From positions 310,001 through 374,000 of the forward strand of contig CAVUCL010000004.1 in assembly GCA_963740055.1 (NCBI GenBank): a stretch of DNA of 64,000 nt, in the 5' to 3' direction. Positions 24,334 to 33,045 of this stretch are shown here, one piece after another. Position 1 is the stretch's first letter, and the number at the start of each line of letters is the position of its first letter. The position numbers and the translations under genes are program-made. The notes under the pieces are model-generated. The model saw only the letters and a program-made list of their open reading frames with translations. It did not search any database and had not been told where the DNA came from. The DNA is from WHSW01 sp963740055 (GTDB taxonomy: Bacteria; Actinomycetota; Thermoleophilia; Solirubrobacterales; 70-9).

Positions 24334-27300
24334 TCAGGCGGTCGCCGGGTCCATCGACGGTCGATCGCCCTCCGCCTCGATCGTCCCGTCGCCCTCCGGG
24401 TCGTCCTCGGGCGGCAGCTCGCCGCCGCGATCGGTGCCGGCGATCAGCTCGTCGCCCTTCTTCTCGGTGGGGATGAAGCCCGACTTCATCCCGAAGTAGA
24501 CCGCCTGCGGGTGGTGGGCGACGATCGCCGCGGTCGACTGCTCGGGCTCGAGCGCGTGGCCGCCGGAGAGGCCAATGCCGATCTCCGACATCCCGAGCAG
24601 GCGCTCGACCTTCTCGTGCTCGGACTGGTCCGGGCAGGCCGGGTAGCCCCAGGAGTAGCGCCGGCCCTGGTCGAGCTCGATCGCGAGCCCGCGGCGGACC
24701 TCGGCGTGCAGCCACTCGGCCAGGCCCTCGGCCGCCTGCACCCCGAGCCCGTGGACGAAGAGCTGCTCGGCGAACTCGCCGTCTGCCTCGAGCTGCCCGA
24801 TCCGCTCGGTGACCTCGGGGCCGACCGTCACCGCTTGCAGGGCGACGACATCCCTCGCCGACCCGGATGCTCCCGGACGCGAAGCGGAGGAAGCATCCGG
24901 CAGTGGTTTGAAGAAGTCCGAAAGGCAGATCCGGTCGTGCTTGGGCTGGCGCGGGAACACGAGCCGCTCGATCTCGCGCTCGTGGTCTTCGGGATCGAAG
25001 ATCACCAGCTCGTTGCCGTCGGAGTTGCAGGGGAAGTAGCCGAGTCGCACCCGCGGCTCGAGGTAGTCCTGCTCGCGCCACATCCGCTCGAGCTTCGGCG
25101 CGAAGCCCTCGTCGCCGTCGTGGCCCTCGACGATCCGCCGCCACTCCTCGCCCTTCTTGCCACGCCCGCCCCAGTGGAGCTTGAACAGCACGTGACGGTC
25201 GAGGTAGGGATAGACCTCGTCGAGGTCGACCTCGAGCTCGCGCGCGCCCCAGAACGGCGGCTCGGGGATCGGGTTGTCGGTGGCGACCGGCGAGCGCGCC
25301 GAGTCGTCGGTCGTCGCCGGCGCGTCGTCGGTCACCTCGGGCTTCTCGCGCAGCTCACGCGCCTCGGAGCGGATCTTGTCGACCAGCGAGCTGCGGGCGC
25401 GGTCGTCGACCAGCGCGTCGACCGTGTCGAGCCCGGCGAACGCGTCCTTGCAGTAGAAGACCCCGGGCTCGTAGACGTCGTCCGACTCCTTGCCGTCGGG
25501 GTACAGCACCCGGCGGCCGAAGTCGCGGTTGATCGCGGCGCCGCCGATCAGCACCGGGAACTCGAGCCCGCGGTTGTGCAGCTCCTGGATGCAGGCGGGC
25601 ATCTGCTTCGAGGTCGAGACCAGCAGCGCCGAGAGCCCGATCGCGTCCGCCTCGTGCTCGACCGCGGCGTCGATGATCGTGTCGATCGGGACCTGCTTGC
25701 CGAGGTCGACGACCGTATAGCCGTTGTTGGTCAGGATCGTGTTGACCAGCGACTTGCCGATGTCGTGCACGTCGCCGAACACGGTCGCGATCACGACCTT
25801 GCCCTTGCTGTGGCCCTCGATCCGGTCGAGGTAGTTCTCGAGCCGGGCGACCGCGCGCTTCATCACCTCCGCCGACTGGAGCACGAACGGCAGGATCAGC
25901 TCGCCGGCGCCGAACTTGTCGCCGACCTCCTTCATCGCCGGGAGCAGGACCTCGTTCAGCGTCGGCACGGCGCCGATCTTCTCGACCGAGGCGTCGATCC
26001 AGTCCTCGACCCCGTCCTTCTTGCGCCGCAGGATGTGCCAGTGCAGGGCCTGTTCGGGCTCCATCCCCTCGGTCGGGTTCTCGGCCTCGCTCGCGTCCTC
26101 CTCACCCTTCGACTCGAAGTGGGCGATGAAGCGCTCGAGCGCGTCCTCACGCCGGTTGTAGACGAGGTCGTCGGCGAGCTCGCGCTCGCCCTCGGAGATC
26201 TCGCCGTAGGGGGTGATGTGGTTCGGGTTCACCATCGCCAGGTCGAGGCCGGCCTCGACGCAGTGGTGGAGGAAGACCGAGTTGAGCACCGCGCGCGCCG
26301 GCGGCGAGACGCCGAAGGAGACGTTCGAGACCCCGAGCGAGGTCTTCACTCCCGCGAGCTCGGACTTGATCTTGCGGATCCCCTCGATCGTCTCGACCGC
26401 GGACGGCTTCCACTCGTCGTCGCCCGTGGTCAGCGTGAACGTGAGCGCGTCGAAGATCAGCAGCTCCGGGTCGAGGCCATGCTCGTCGCAGGCGAGCTCG
26501 CGGATCCGGTTCGCGATCTCGAGCTTGCGGTCGGCGGTCTTCGCCATCCCGACCTCGTCGATCGTGAGCGCGATCAGCGCCGCCCCGTGCGCGCGGGCGA
26601 GCGGGACCACTCGGTCGAGCTTCTCGCGCCCGGCCTCGAGGTTGACCGAGTTGACGATCGCGCGCCCCGGGATCCGTTCGAGCGCCGCCTGGATCACCTC
26701 GGGCTCGGTCGAGTCGACCTGGAGCGGAGCCGGCTGGGTCAGCGAGACGCGCTTCGCCACCTCGGCCATCTGCTCGTCCTCGTCGCTGCGCTCGGTGAGC
26801 GCGACGCAGAGGTCGAGCACGTGCGCGCCGCCGTTCACCTGGTCCTCGGCGACGGTGACCAGGCCGTCGTAGTCGTCCGCGAGCAGCATCTCCTTCGCCT
26901 TGCGCGAGCCCTGCGAGTTGACCCGCTCGCCGACCAGGGTCGGGCGCGGCTCCTGGACCAGCGCGGTCGCGGTCATCATGCTCGCGACCTGCGGCGGCCC
27001 CGGTTGCGGGCGCTCCGCCGGCGCGCGGCCGGCGACCCGCTCGGCGAGCGCCCGGATGTGGTCGGGCGTCGTCCCGCAGCACCCGCCGACGATGGAGACG
27101 CCGTAGCGCTCGACGAACTCGCCGAGCGCGTTCGCGATCTGCTCCGGAGTCTCGGGGAAGATCGTCTCGCCGTCGGGGCCCTGCAGCGGCAGGCCGGCGT
27201 TGGGGATGCAGTGCACGGGCAGGTGCGAGACCTCGCCGAGGTAGCGGATCGCGTCGCGCATGTCCTCGGGGCCGGTCGAGCAGTTGAGGCCGATGACGTC

Positions 27301-27960
27301 GACTTCGAGCGCCGCGAGCGTCGTCAGCACCGCCTGGATGTCGGTCCCGAGCAGCATCTTGCCCCCCTGGGGCAGGAGCGAGACCGAGGCCTGGATCGGG
27401 AGCGTGCGGTCGGCCTCGACGAACGCCTCGCGGACGCCGAAGATTGCCGCCTTGACCTCGAGGATGTCCTGGGCGGTCTCGATGATGATCAGGTCGGCGC
27501 CGCCGCCGACCAGCCCGCGCGCCTGCTCGGTGAAGACGTCGACGAGCTCGCGGAACGAGATCCCGCCCAGGGTCGGGTCGTCCGATGCGGGCAGGTAGCC
27601 GGTCGGGCCGATCGAGCCGGCGACGAAGCGCGCGTCCCCGGCGGCGCCGCGGGCGATCTCCGCCGCCCTCGTGTTGATCTCCAGCGTCTGCTCGCCGAGC
27701 CCCCACTCGTCGAGCTTGATCCGCGATCCCTGGAAGGTGTCGGTCTCGACCACCTCGGCGCCGGCGTCGAGCATCGAGGAATGGACGCCCTCGATCACGT
27801 CGGGGCGGTTGAGCACCAGCGCCTCATGACACTTGCCCTCGAGCCCGCCGTAGTCGTCGGGACCGAGATCGAACTGCTCCAGGGTGGCGCCCATGCCGCC
27901 GTCGAAGACGACGACGCGCTCGCGGATCGCGGCGAGGAAGTCTCTTTCGTGGTCGGGCAC
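24334..27960 (-). CDS. metH: cobalamin-dependent methionine synthase
   Basis: Full-length MetH, 1208 residues. It transfers a methyl group from methyl-tetrahydrofolate to homocysteine through cobalamin. Domains in order: homocysteine-binding with zinc cysteines (NCS near 225, GGCCGTTP near 292), pterin-binding (GERVNSQGSRKAKEML, about 335), cap and B12-binding with the lower-ligand motif DVHDIG (about 730), and SAM reactivation with RRYSWGYPACPDQSEHEKV (about 1103). GTG 27960 is chosen because GGAGGTGA lies 5 bases upstream; the longer reading from 27996 would start inside the SAM riboswitch. A palindromic element adds about 12 residues (PDASSASRPGAS) near residue 1020 in the reactivation domain, just before DVVALQAVTVG. 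Confidence 0.95.
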   Translation of the reverse strand: MPDHERDFLAAIRERVVVFDGGMGATLEQFDLGPDDYGGLEGKCHEALVLNRPDVIEGVHSSMLDAGAEVVETDTFQGSRIKLDEWGLGEQTLEINTRAAEIARGAAGDARFVAGSIGPTGYLPASDDPTLGGISFRELVDVFTEQARGLVGGGADLIIIETAQDILEVKAAIFGVREAFVEADRTLPIQASVSLLPQGGKMLLGTDIQAVLTTLAALEVDVIGLNCSTGPEDMRDAIRYLGEVSHLPVHCIPNAGLPLQGPDGETIFPETPEQIANALGEFVERYGVSIVGGCCGTTPDHIRALAERVAGRAPAERPQPGPPQVASMMTATALVQEPRPTLVGERVNSQGSRKAKEMLLADDYDGLVTVAEDQVNGGAHVLDLCVALTERSDEDEQMAEVAKRVSLTQPAPLQVDSTEPEVIQAALERIPGRAIVNSVNLEAGREKLDRVVPLARAHGAALIALTIDEVGMAKTADRKLEIANRIRELACDEHGLDPELLIFDALTFTLTTGDDEWKPSAVETIEGIRKIKSELAGVKTSLGVSNVSFGVSPPARAVLNSVFLHHCVEAGLDLAMVNPNHITPYGEISEGERELADDLVYNRREDALERFIAHFESKGEEDASEAENPTEGMEPEQALHWHILRRKKDGVEDWIDASVEKIGAVPTLNEVLLPAMKEVGDKFGAGELILPFVLQSAEVMKRAVARLENYLDRIEGHSKGKVVIATVFGDVHDIGKSLVNTILTNNGYTVVDLGKQVPIDTIIDAAVEHEADAIGLSALLVSTSKQMPACIQELHNRGLEFPVLIGGAAINRDFGRRVLYPDGKESDDVYEPGVFYCKDAFAGLDTVDALVDDRARSSLVDKIRSEARELREKPEVTDDAPATTDDSARSPVATDNPIPEPPFWGARELEVDLDEVYPYLDRHVLFKLHWGGRGKKGEEWRRIVEGHDGDEGFAPKLERMWREQDYLEPRVRLGYFPCNSDGNELVIFDPEDHEREIERLVFPRQPKHDRICLSDFFKPLPDASSASRPGASGSARDVVALQAVTVGPEVTERIGQLEADGEFAEQLFVHGLGVQAAEGLAEWLHAEVRRGLAIELDQGRRYSWGYPACPDQSEHEKVERLLGMSEIGIGLSGGHALEPEQSTAAIVAHHPQAVYFGMKSGFIPTEKKGDELIAGTDRGGELPPEDDPEGDGTIEAEGDRPSMDPATA
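24863..24900 (+). repeat. palindromic interspersed element, copy A
   Basis: Nine-base arms CCGGATGCT (24863-24871) and AGCATCCGG (24892-24900) enclose the 20-base loop CCCGGACGCGAAGCGGAGGA. The same 20 bases recur at 34258-34277, and a 17-of-19 match occurs at 37468-37486 on the other strand. It lies inside metH, antisense to it. Confidence 0.7.
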
Positions 27961-27971
27961 CTGGCTCACCT

Positions 27972-28065
27972 CCATCGGTCCCGGCTGTCGCACCATGCCC
28001 TGCTCCGGGGAGCTCGGCGGTTGCGGCGGCGTCTCGGGTCCGGGTCCCTCAGCCGCTCTGGATGG
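27972..28065 (-). promoter_or_regulatory. SAM-I riboswitch upstream of metH
   Basis: Read on the minus strand, the order of conserved blocks matches the SAM-I (S-box) aptamer: CCATC (P1 5' strand), CAGAGCGGCTGAGGGA with the kink-turn, CCC, GAcGCCGC closing P2 (GCGGC with GCCGC), GCAACC, a hairpin with GCTCC/GGAGC, then GGTGCGAC and GATGG closing P1. The P1 3' strand (27972-27976) overlaps the GGAGGTGA ribosome-binding site at 27966-27973 of the GTG 27960 start, so SAM binding could hide that site directly. No separate expression platform is visible. Confidence 0.8.
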
Positions 28066-28073
28066 TCCGCAGA

Positions 28074-28079
28074 AGGATA
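28074..28079 (-). promoter_or_regulatory. -10 box of metH leader
   Basis: TATCCT on the minus strand, 8 bases before the first P1 base of the SAM riboswitch. Transcription would begin at about 28066-28068, exactly at the aptamer. Confidence 0.55.
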
Positions 28080-28102
28080 GCTGGCCGGCTCGAGGGCGGC
28101 CG

Positions 28103-30430
28103 CTAACTCGCGTTCTCGGTCGCCCCGGCGGGCCGCAGCCGCACCGGCGCGGCGGAGAGGGCGCGCAGGCGCATGTCCTGCCAGGTGACGCCCTCGCGCA
28201 CGAGCGCGGGCAGCCCGAGCGCGACCGCGGTCGCGATCTCGACCGCCTGCAGGATCAGGCCGTAGGCGAGCGCGTCCGACGCGCCGACCCCGAAGCCGGT
28301 GGTCAGGACGCTGATCGTCGCGAGCTGGAAGACGCCGATGTTCGACGGCGTCGCCGGGATCACCGCGGTCACGTTGACCGCGAACAGGACCGCCGCCGCG
28401 GCCCCGATCCCGACCTGCGGCTCGTGGTCGAGGCCGAGCGCCGTGAACAGCGCGAAGCAGGCCAGCAGCTGCACCGCCCAGGCGGCGAGCTGAGCGACGC
28501 CCGCGACCGGACCGCGGCGCGGGTCGCGGAAGACGTCGAGCCCGCGGCGGACCTGGAGCAACGCGGCTCGGATCGCGCCGACCACGCGGGCGACGCGCCC
28601 GGAGCCGTTCTGGCGCACGACCATCGGCGCCAGCAGGACGGCGAGCAAAAGGACCAGCGGGGCGAGGCTGAACAGGAACAGGCGCTCGGAGCTGGAGTGG
28701 AAGAGGTCGGTCGAGGCGACGATCATCGCTCCGAGGATCGCGAGCGCGGCGATGTTGAGCACGGTCTGCGAGACCAGGGTCCCGAGCAGGACCGGCAGCG
28801 TCTCGCGCATGCGCCCGACCCGGCGCGCGAGCACCATCGCCCGCGCCGGCTCGCCGAGGCGGGCGGGCAGGGTCGCCGACATCAGGACGCCGATCATCGT
28901 CGCCGAGGTCACGTCGCGGCGGCGCAGCGGGCTCCCCGGAAGCGCCGCGCGGGCGATCGCGTACCAGGAGCTCGCGCGCAGGAACATCGAGGCGCTCATC
29001 AGCGCCGTCGCGACCAGGACCCAGGTGAGGTCGGAGTGGACCACGTTGGTGAACACACGGTCGACGCCGATCCGGCGCGCGGCGATGAAGGTGAGCATGA
29101 CTCCGAGCAGCGCCGCGATCACCAGCGCCGCGCGCCGCGCGAGCTGGCCGCGGCCGCTGCGCACCGGGGTCGGGTCGAGCGAGGGCAGGCGGCGCGCCGG
29201 GACCGGCGGCGAGCCGTCGATCGGCACCAGCCCGTGGCGGCGAGCGAACGAGGCCATCGCCCCCGCGGCGGCGGGCGCCGGGGCGCTGACGACCCGGTCG
29301 TAGACGGACTCGACCCGCGCCGCGACCCGAGGCCAGGCGTAGCGCCCAGCGGACTCGCGCGCGGCCTCCCCCATGCTCGCGAGGCGCGAGCGCTGCAGGT
29401 TGGCGAGCTGGAGCTCCTCGGCGAGCCGCTGTGGGTCCGCCGGAGGGACGAGGACGCCGTCGACGCCGTCGGTGACCACATCGGCATAGCCGGCGATGTT
29501 GGAGGCGATCACCGGCGTCCCGGCCGCGAACGCCTCGGTCAGGATCATGCCGAAGCTCTCGCCGGCGAGCGACGGGGCGCAGAGCACGTCGGCGTCGTGC
29601 AGCGAGCGCCAGAGCTGATCGGCGGGCACGCGACCGCGGGCGTCGATCCTGGCCTCGACCTCTGGGTCGGCGAGCCACGGGCGCAGCTCGGAGCGCTCGA
29701 CCCCGATCACGGTCAGACGCGCCGGGACGTGCTCGACCAGGGCGCCGAACGCGGCGAGCAGGACCGGCAGGCCCTTGCGCTCCTCGGCGCGGCCGACGAA
29801 CAGCAGATTGAGCTCGTCGGCGCTCGAGCGGACCGGCTTCGGCGCGGTGGCGACGGCCGGCGCCGCCTGCGTGTCGACCCCGTTCGGGATCACCTCGTAG
29901 GTGCCGCCGAACCAGCGCCGGCCGGTCCAGGCGGCGGCCTCGGAGACGGCGATCCGCGCGTGCAGCTGGTTGAACCTGCGCCGCGCGCCGGCGAGGTTGC
30001 CGATCCAATTCGGGACCGGCTTGGTCGAGTACGCGTGAAAGGTGCCGACGACCGGCGCGCCGGCATACGAGCACGCCTCCCAGGAGATCAGCGGCGCCGG
30101 CGGCTCGTGGACGTGGACGACGTCGGGCCCGAAGGCGCGCAGCTCGCGGCGCATCGTCGCGAGCCCCTCGGGCGAGATGCAGAGGTTCGAGACCGCGCCG
30201 TTGGCACCGAAGGCAAGCGTGCGCGCGAGCGGCACCAGGTACTCGGGCGCCGGATGGACCTCGGGCGCGGCACGGTGAAGCACCCGACTGAGACGGTCGG
30301 GGGGATCGGAGGGGGCAAGCACGCGAAGCTCGTGTCCGCGGCCGGCGAGCTCGCCGGCGAGTGCCTCGACGTGCCTGTTCACGCCCCCCGGATAGGTCCA
30401 GGAATAAGGCGAGACTATGGCGACGCGCAC
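28103..30430 (-). CDS. fused GT4 glycosyltransferase and YbhN-type membrane domain
   Basis: A 775-residue two-domain protein. Residues 1 to about 385 form a GT4 (PimA-like) transferase: PYSWTYPGGVNRHVEALAGEL, PDVVHVHEPPAPL, NLLFVGRAEERKGL and GESFGMILTEAFAAGTPVIAS. From about 425 an integral membrane domain follows with seven or eight helices and the YbhN / lysylphosphatidylglycerol-synthase-TM signature (LMSATLPARLGEPARAMVLAR, NVTAVIPATPSNIGVFQLA). The first domain should add a sugar to a lipid at the inner leaflet; the second may flip the product or act as a partner. That coupling is inferred from the fusion. It begins with a plain ATG and is transcribed towards metH. Confidence 0.85.
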   Translation of the reverse strand: MRVAIVSPYSWTYPGGVNRHVEALAGELAGRGHELRVLAPSDPPDRLSRVLHRAAPEVHPAPEYLVPLARTLAFGANGAVSNLCISPEGLATMRRELRAFGPDVVHVHEPPAPLISWEACSYAGAPVVGTFHAYSTKPVPNWIGNLAGARRRFNQLHARIAVSEAAAWTGRRWFGGTYEVIPNGVDTQAAPAVATAPKPVRSSADELNLLFVGRAEERKGLPVLLAAFGALVEHVPARLTVIGVERSELRPWLADPEVEARIDARGRVPADQLWRSLHDADVLCAPSLAGESFGMILTEAFAAGTPVIASNIAGYADVVTDGVDGVLVPPADPQRLAEELQLANLQRSRLASMGEAARESAGRYAWPRVAARVESVYDRVVSAPAPAAAGAMASFARRHGLVPIDGSPPVPARRLPSLDPTPVRSGRGQLARRAALVIAALLGVMLTFIAARRIGVDRVFTNVVHSDLTWVLVATALMSASMFLRASSWYAIARAALPGSPLRRRDVTSATMIGVLMSATLPARLGEPARAMVLARRVGRMRETLPVLLGTLVSQTVLNIAALAILGAMIVASTDLFHSSSERLFLFSLAPLVLLLAVLLAPMVVRQNGSGRVARVVGAIRAALLQVRRGLDVFRDPRRGPVAGVAQLAAWAVQLLACFALFTALGLDHEPQVGIGAAAAVLFAVNVTAVIPATPSNIGVFQLATISVLTTGFGVGASDALAYGLILQAVEIATAVALGLPALVREGVTWQDMRLRALSAAPVRLRPAGATENAS

Positions 30431-30458
30431 GCCGCGATGGTACCCAGTCGGGCGGAAT

Positions 30459-32312
30459 CTACGTCGACCGCGCCGGTTGCAGGGCCGACCAGAAGTACCC
30501 GGCGGCGACCGCGAGGTAGATCGTCCCGATCACGAGCAGGACCGAGCCCGAATCGTTGGCGAGCGTGCCGACGAGCACCCCGGCGACGGCTCCGGCCCAG
30601 CCACAGCGGGCGGCCCAGCTGCGCCCGAACCAGCCGAGCACGGTCCGGTGGCGAACCGCCGCCGCGATCGCGAGTGCGACCGTGATCGCGAGCAGCTCGG
30701 GGTAGACGGGGTTCACGAACGTGGTCGTCATCAGCGTCAGGCGCCGGTCGGCGACGTCGAGCAGGTCGCCGCTGTCCCCCGCACCGAGCACCGTGCGGCT
30801 CAGGTGCCCGCCGCCGGCCACGAGGTCGACGAGCAGCAGCCCGCCGAGCGCCAGCGCCCCGCCGGCCGCGACGACGGCGACCGCGCGGCGTCCCGAGAGC
30901 CCGAGCGCGAGCGCGGCGGCGGTGGCGCCGCCGACGCCGAGCACGATCGCGGCACCGACGTCGGCGCCGAAGCGGCCCGGGGCGAAGGCGGCGGTCGCGA
31001 GCAGCGCGACGGCGACGAAGACGGCGGCCGCGGTGCGCCGCTCGAGCCCTGGCCGGGTCGCGAGCGCGGCGCCGGTCCCGACCAGGGTCAGGGTCGTCAG
31101 CACGGCCTCGAGCTCGTTGCCGATGCCGAAGAAACGCACCCCGTAGCCGGGGTTGGGACCGAGCACGGAGAGCGCAGTCAGCGGCGACCCGGCGACGACG
31201 TCGATCGCGTAGGCGGCGACGCTCGCCGCGCAGGCGAGCGCCAGGGCAGCGCAGCCACCGAGGGCGCGGTCCGCCACCACGGCGAGCGCGACCGACCCGA
31301 CCCCGAGCAGTAGCGCGGAGGCGAGCGTGCTCGCGTCGACCGCGGCCGCGACGAGCAGCGTCAGCGGCGCCCAGGCGCAGGCGAGGCCGAGCAGCCGCAG
31401 CGCGAAGCTCGCGCCGCGGCGCCGCCAGATCAGCGCCGCGAGCACGCTCAGGAGGACCCAGACTCCGAGTGGCAGCAGCGCGACCTGTTCGCGGCTGGGC
31501 CGCGAGTCGAGCCGCTCCTGGAGGTCGGCGACCGCCTCGGGGTCGCGCTCGGACCCGGAGGTGATCTCGCTGCCATTGACCTCGTCGGGAGCCTCGACGC
31601 CGAGGCGATCGAGCACCGTCGGCGCGAGGTCGGTCGTCGTCACCACCCCGTCGGTGCGGGTCGAGCTCGAGGTCAGGTTGCCCTCGAAGCCCTCGCCCGC
31701 GATCCCGGCGGGGAGCAGCTCCTGGTCCGCGCGGGCGCCGGCGGCGATCGCGATCAGCAGGTCGTCGGGGCCAAGCGCGGCCGCGAGCCGGTCGAGCTCG
31801 GAGACCCGGGCCCGCACGAGGCTGAGCCCGGGACCGCATCCCGACTCGCACGCGTCGGGCTCGGCGATCCGCACCGCGCCGTCGCGGTCGACCGCGATCA
31901 AGGTCGCCAGTCCGCTGTCGGCCTCAGCGGCGACCGGCACCCCCGCCGCCTCGAGGGTCGAGCCGAGCAGGCCGGGGACGATGTCGGCGGGGGCGCTCTC
32001 GGCGCGGGTCACCGTGCGCTCCCAGAGCCTGGGCGGGACCCGGCCCTCGGGCAGGTAGAGGCGGGGCAGGTCGCCGTCGTAGAGGTCCTCGTTGACGCGG
32101 TTTCCCTGGCTCACGTCGAGGAACGTCTGCGCAACCGGGACCGAGCCCAGTCCGGCGCTGACCAGGCCGGGCGCGAGCGGGTCGACCGCAGCGATCTCCT
32201 CGACCGTGGTCTCGTAGGGCAGCACGGCGATCACCGCCCTGCGGTCGGGCTCGGGCTGCGCCGACGCGCCCGGGGGCACCGTCGCAAGCGCGAGCACGGC
32301 TAGCGCTAGCAT
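30459..32312 (-). CDS. large membrane protein with extracytoplasmic N-terminal domain
   Basis: About 617 residues: a signal peptide (LALAVLALATVPPGASA), an extracytoplasmic domain to about residue 270, and nine or ten membrane helices to the end. The N-terminal domain contains GVVTTTDLAPTVLDRLGVEAP, which resembles the metal-site region of alkaline-phosphatase-superfamily proteins, but no complete site is visible. The start is uncertain. ATG 32312 leaves no overlap with the divergent hemQ gene; upstream in-frame codons to TTG 32357 would add KK and R to the signal peptide and overlap hemQ by up to 38 bases. Its neighbour (the GT4/YbhN fusion) suggests envelope polymer or lipid work. Confidence 0.65.
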   Translation of the reverse strand: MLALAVLALATVPPGASAQPEPDRRAVIAVLPYETTVEEIAAVDPLAPGLVSAGLGSVPVAQTFLDVSQGNRVNEDLYDGDLPRLYLPEGRVPPRLWERTVTRAESAPADIVPGLLGSTLEAAGVPVAAEADSGLATLIAVDRDGAVRIAEPDACESGCGPGLSLVRARVSELDRLAAALGPDDLLIAIAAGARADQELLPAGIAGEGFEGNLTSSSTRTDGVVTTTDLAPTVLDRLGVEAPDEVNGSEITSGSERDPEAVADLQERLDSRPSREQVALLPLGVWVLLSVLAALIWRRRGASFALRLLGLACAWAPLTLLVAAAVDASTLASALLLGVGSVALAVVADRALGGCAALALACAASVAAYAIDVVAGSPLTALSVLGPNPGYGVRFFGIGNELEAVLTTLTLVGTGAALATRPGLERRTAAAVFVAVALLATAAFAPGRFGADVGAAIVLGVGGATAAALALGLSGRRAVAVVAAGGALALGGLLLVDLVAGGGHLSRTVLGAGDSGDLLDVADRRLTLMTTTFVNPVYPELLAITVALAIAAAVRHRTVLGWFGRSWAARCGWAGAVAGVLVGTLANDSGSVLLVIGTIYLAVAAGYFWSALQPARST

Positions 32313-32319
32313 CGCCCCG

Positions 32320-33018
32320 ATGGCCGACCGCACGTTTGCCAAGTTCACCTTCTTCAAGCTCGACCCCGCCTGGCAGCGCCGCGACGCCGAGGCACGAGCG
32401 GAGGATAAACGGGAGTTCCTCGCCGCCTGCGACGACTTCGCCGTCGACCGCAGCCTGCGCGTCTACTCGACCGTCGGCACCCGTGGCGACACCGACCTGA
32501 TGCTGCTCTCGCAGAGCCCGGTGCTGATCGACATCCACACCTTCCATGTCGTCCTCGCGCAGAGCGGGCTCGCGAAGTGGATGAGCATCCCCCACTCCTA
32601 CCTCGCGATGACCAAGCCGTCACCGTACTCGGAGGCCGAGGCGAGGCCGGAGATCTGCACCTCCGAGCGCCGCTACTGCATCGTCTACCCGCTCGACAAG
32701 AAGCGCGAGTGGTACCGGCTCCCGATCGAGGAGCGCCGGCGGGTGATGGCCGAGCACATCGAGATCGGCCGCCGCTACCCGCAGATCACGATCAATACCG
32801 CGTACTCGTTCGGCCTCGACGACCAGGAGTTCGTGGTCTCGTTCGAGTGCGACGAGCCGGGCGAGTTCCTCGACCTGGTCCAGGAGCTGCGCGGCTCGGA
32901 GTCGAGCGCGTACACCCTGCGCGACATCCCGATCTTCACCTGCGTGGCGATGTCGCCGGCACGAGCGCTGGACGCTCTGGACGGCACCGCGGCGAGCGCC
33001 GCCCTCGCCCCGGGCTGA
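32320..33018 (+). CDS. hemQ: coproheme decarboxylase HemQ (chlorite-dismutase family)
   Basis: Last enzyme of the coproporphyrin-dependent heme pathway of actinobacteria and firmicutes: it oxidatively decarboxylates coproheme III to heme b. 232 residues. The catalytic tyrosine lies in YPLDKKREWY (about 122-131) and the proximal heme ligand is the histidine in MAEHIEIGRRYP (about 146). FVVSFECDEPGEFLDLVQEL and SSAYTLRDIPIFTC complete the family core. It lacks the arginine context of true chlorite dismutases as far as can be judged. ATG 32320 is 7 bases from the start of the divergent membrane gene; TAGCAT ends 7 bases upstream. Iron-sulfur and ferredoxin genes follow on the same strand. Confidence 0.9.
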   Translation: MADRTFAKFTFFKLDPAWQRRDAEARAEDKREFLAACDDFAVDRSLRVYSTVGTRGDTDLMLLSQSPVLIDIHTFHVVLAQSGLAKWMSIPHSYLAMTKPSPYSEAEARPEICTSERRYCIVYPLDKKREWYRLPIEERRRVMAEHIEIGRRYPQITINTAYSFGLDDQEFVVSFECDEPGEFLDLVQELRGSESSAYTLRDIPIFTCVAMSPARALDALDGTAASAALAPG

Positions 33019-33028
33019 GGCGATCCCC

Positions 33029-33034
33029 TACCCT
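33029..33034 (+). promoter_or_regulatory. -10 box of ferredoxin reductase gene
   Basis: TACCCT lies 11 bases before TTG 33046. There is no ribosome-binding site, which supports TTG as a leaderless start. Confidence 0.5.
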
Positions 33035-33045
33035 TTCGCGCTCCC

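Noticed and set aside
24511..28080. Open reading frame of 1189 codons antisense to metH
   Set aside because: metH on the other strand is unmistakable, and the antisense product has no domain-like pattern and runs through the riboswitch.
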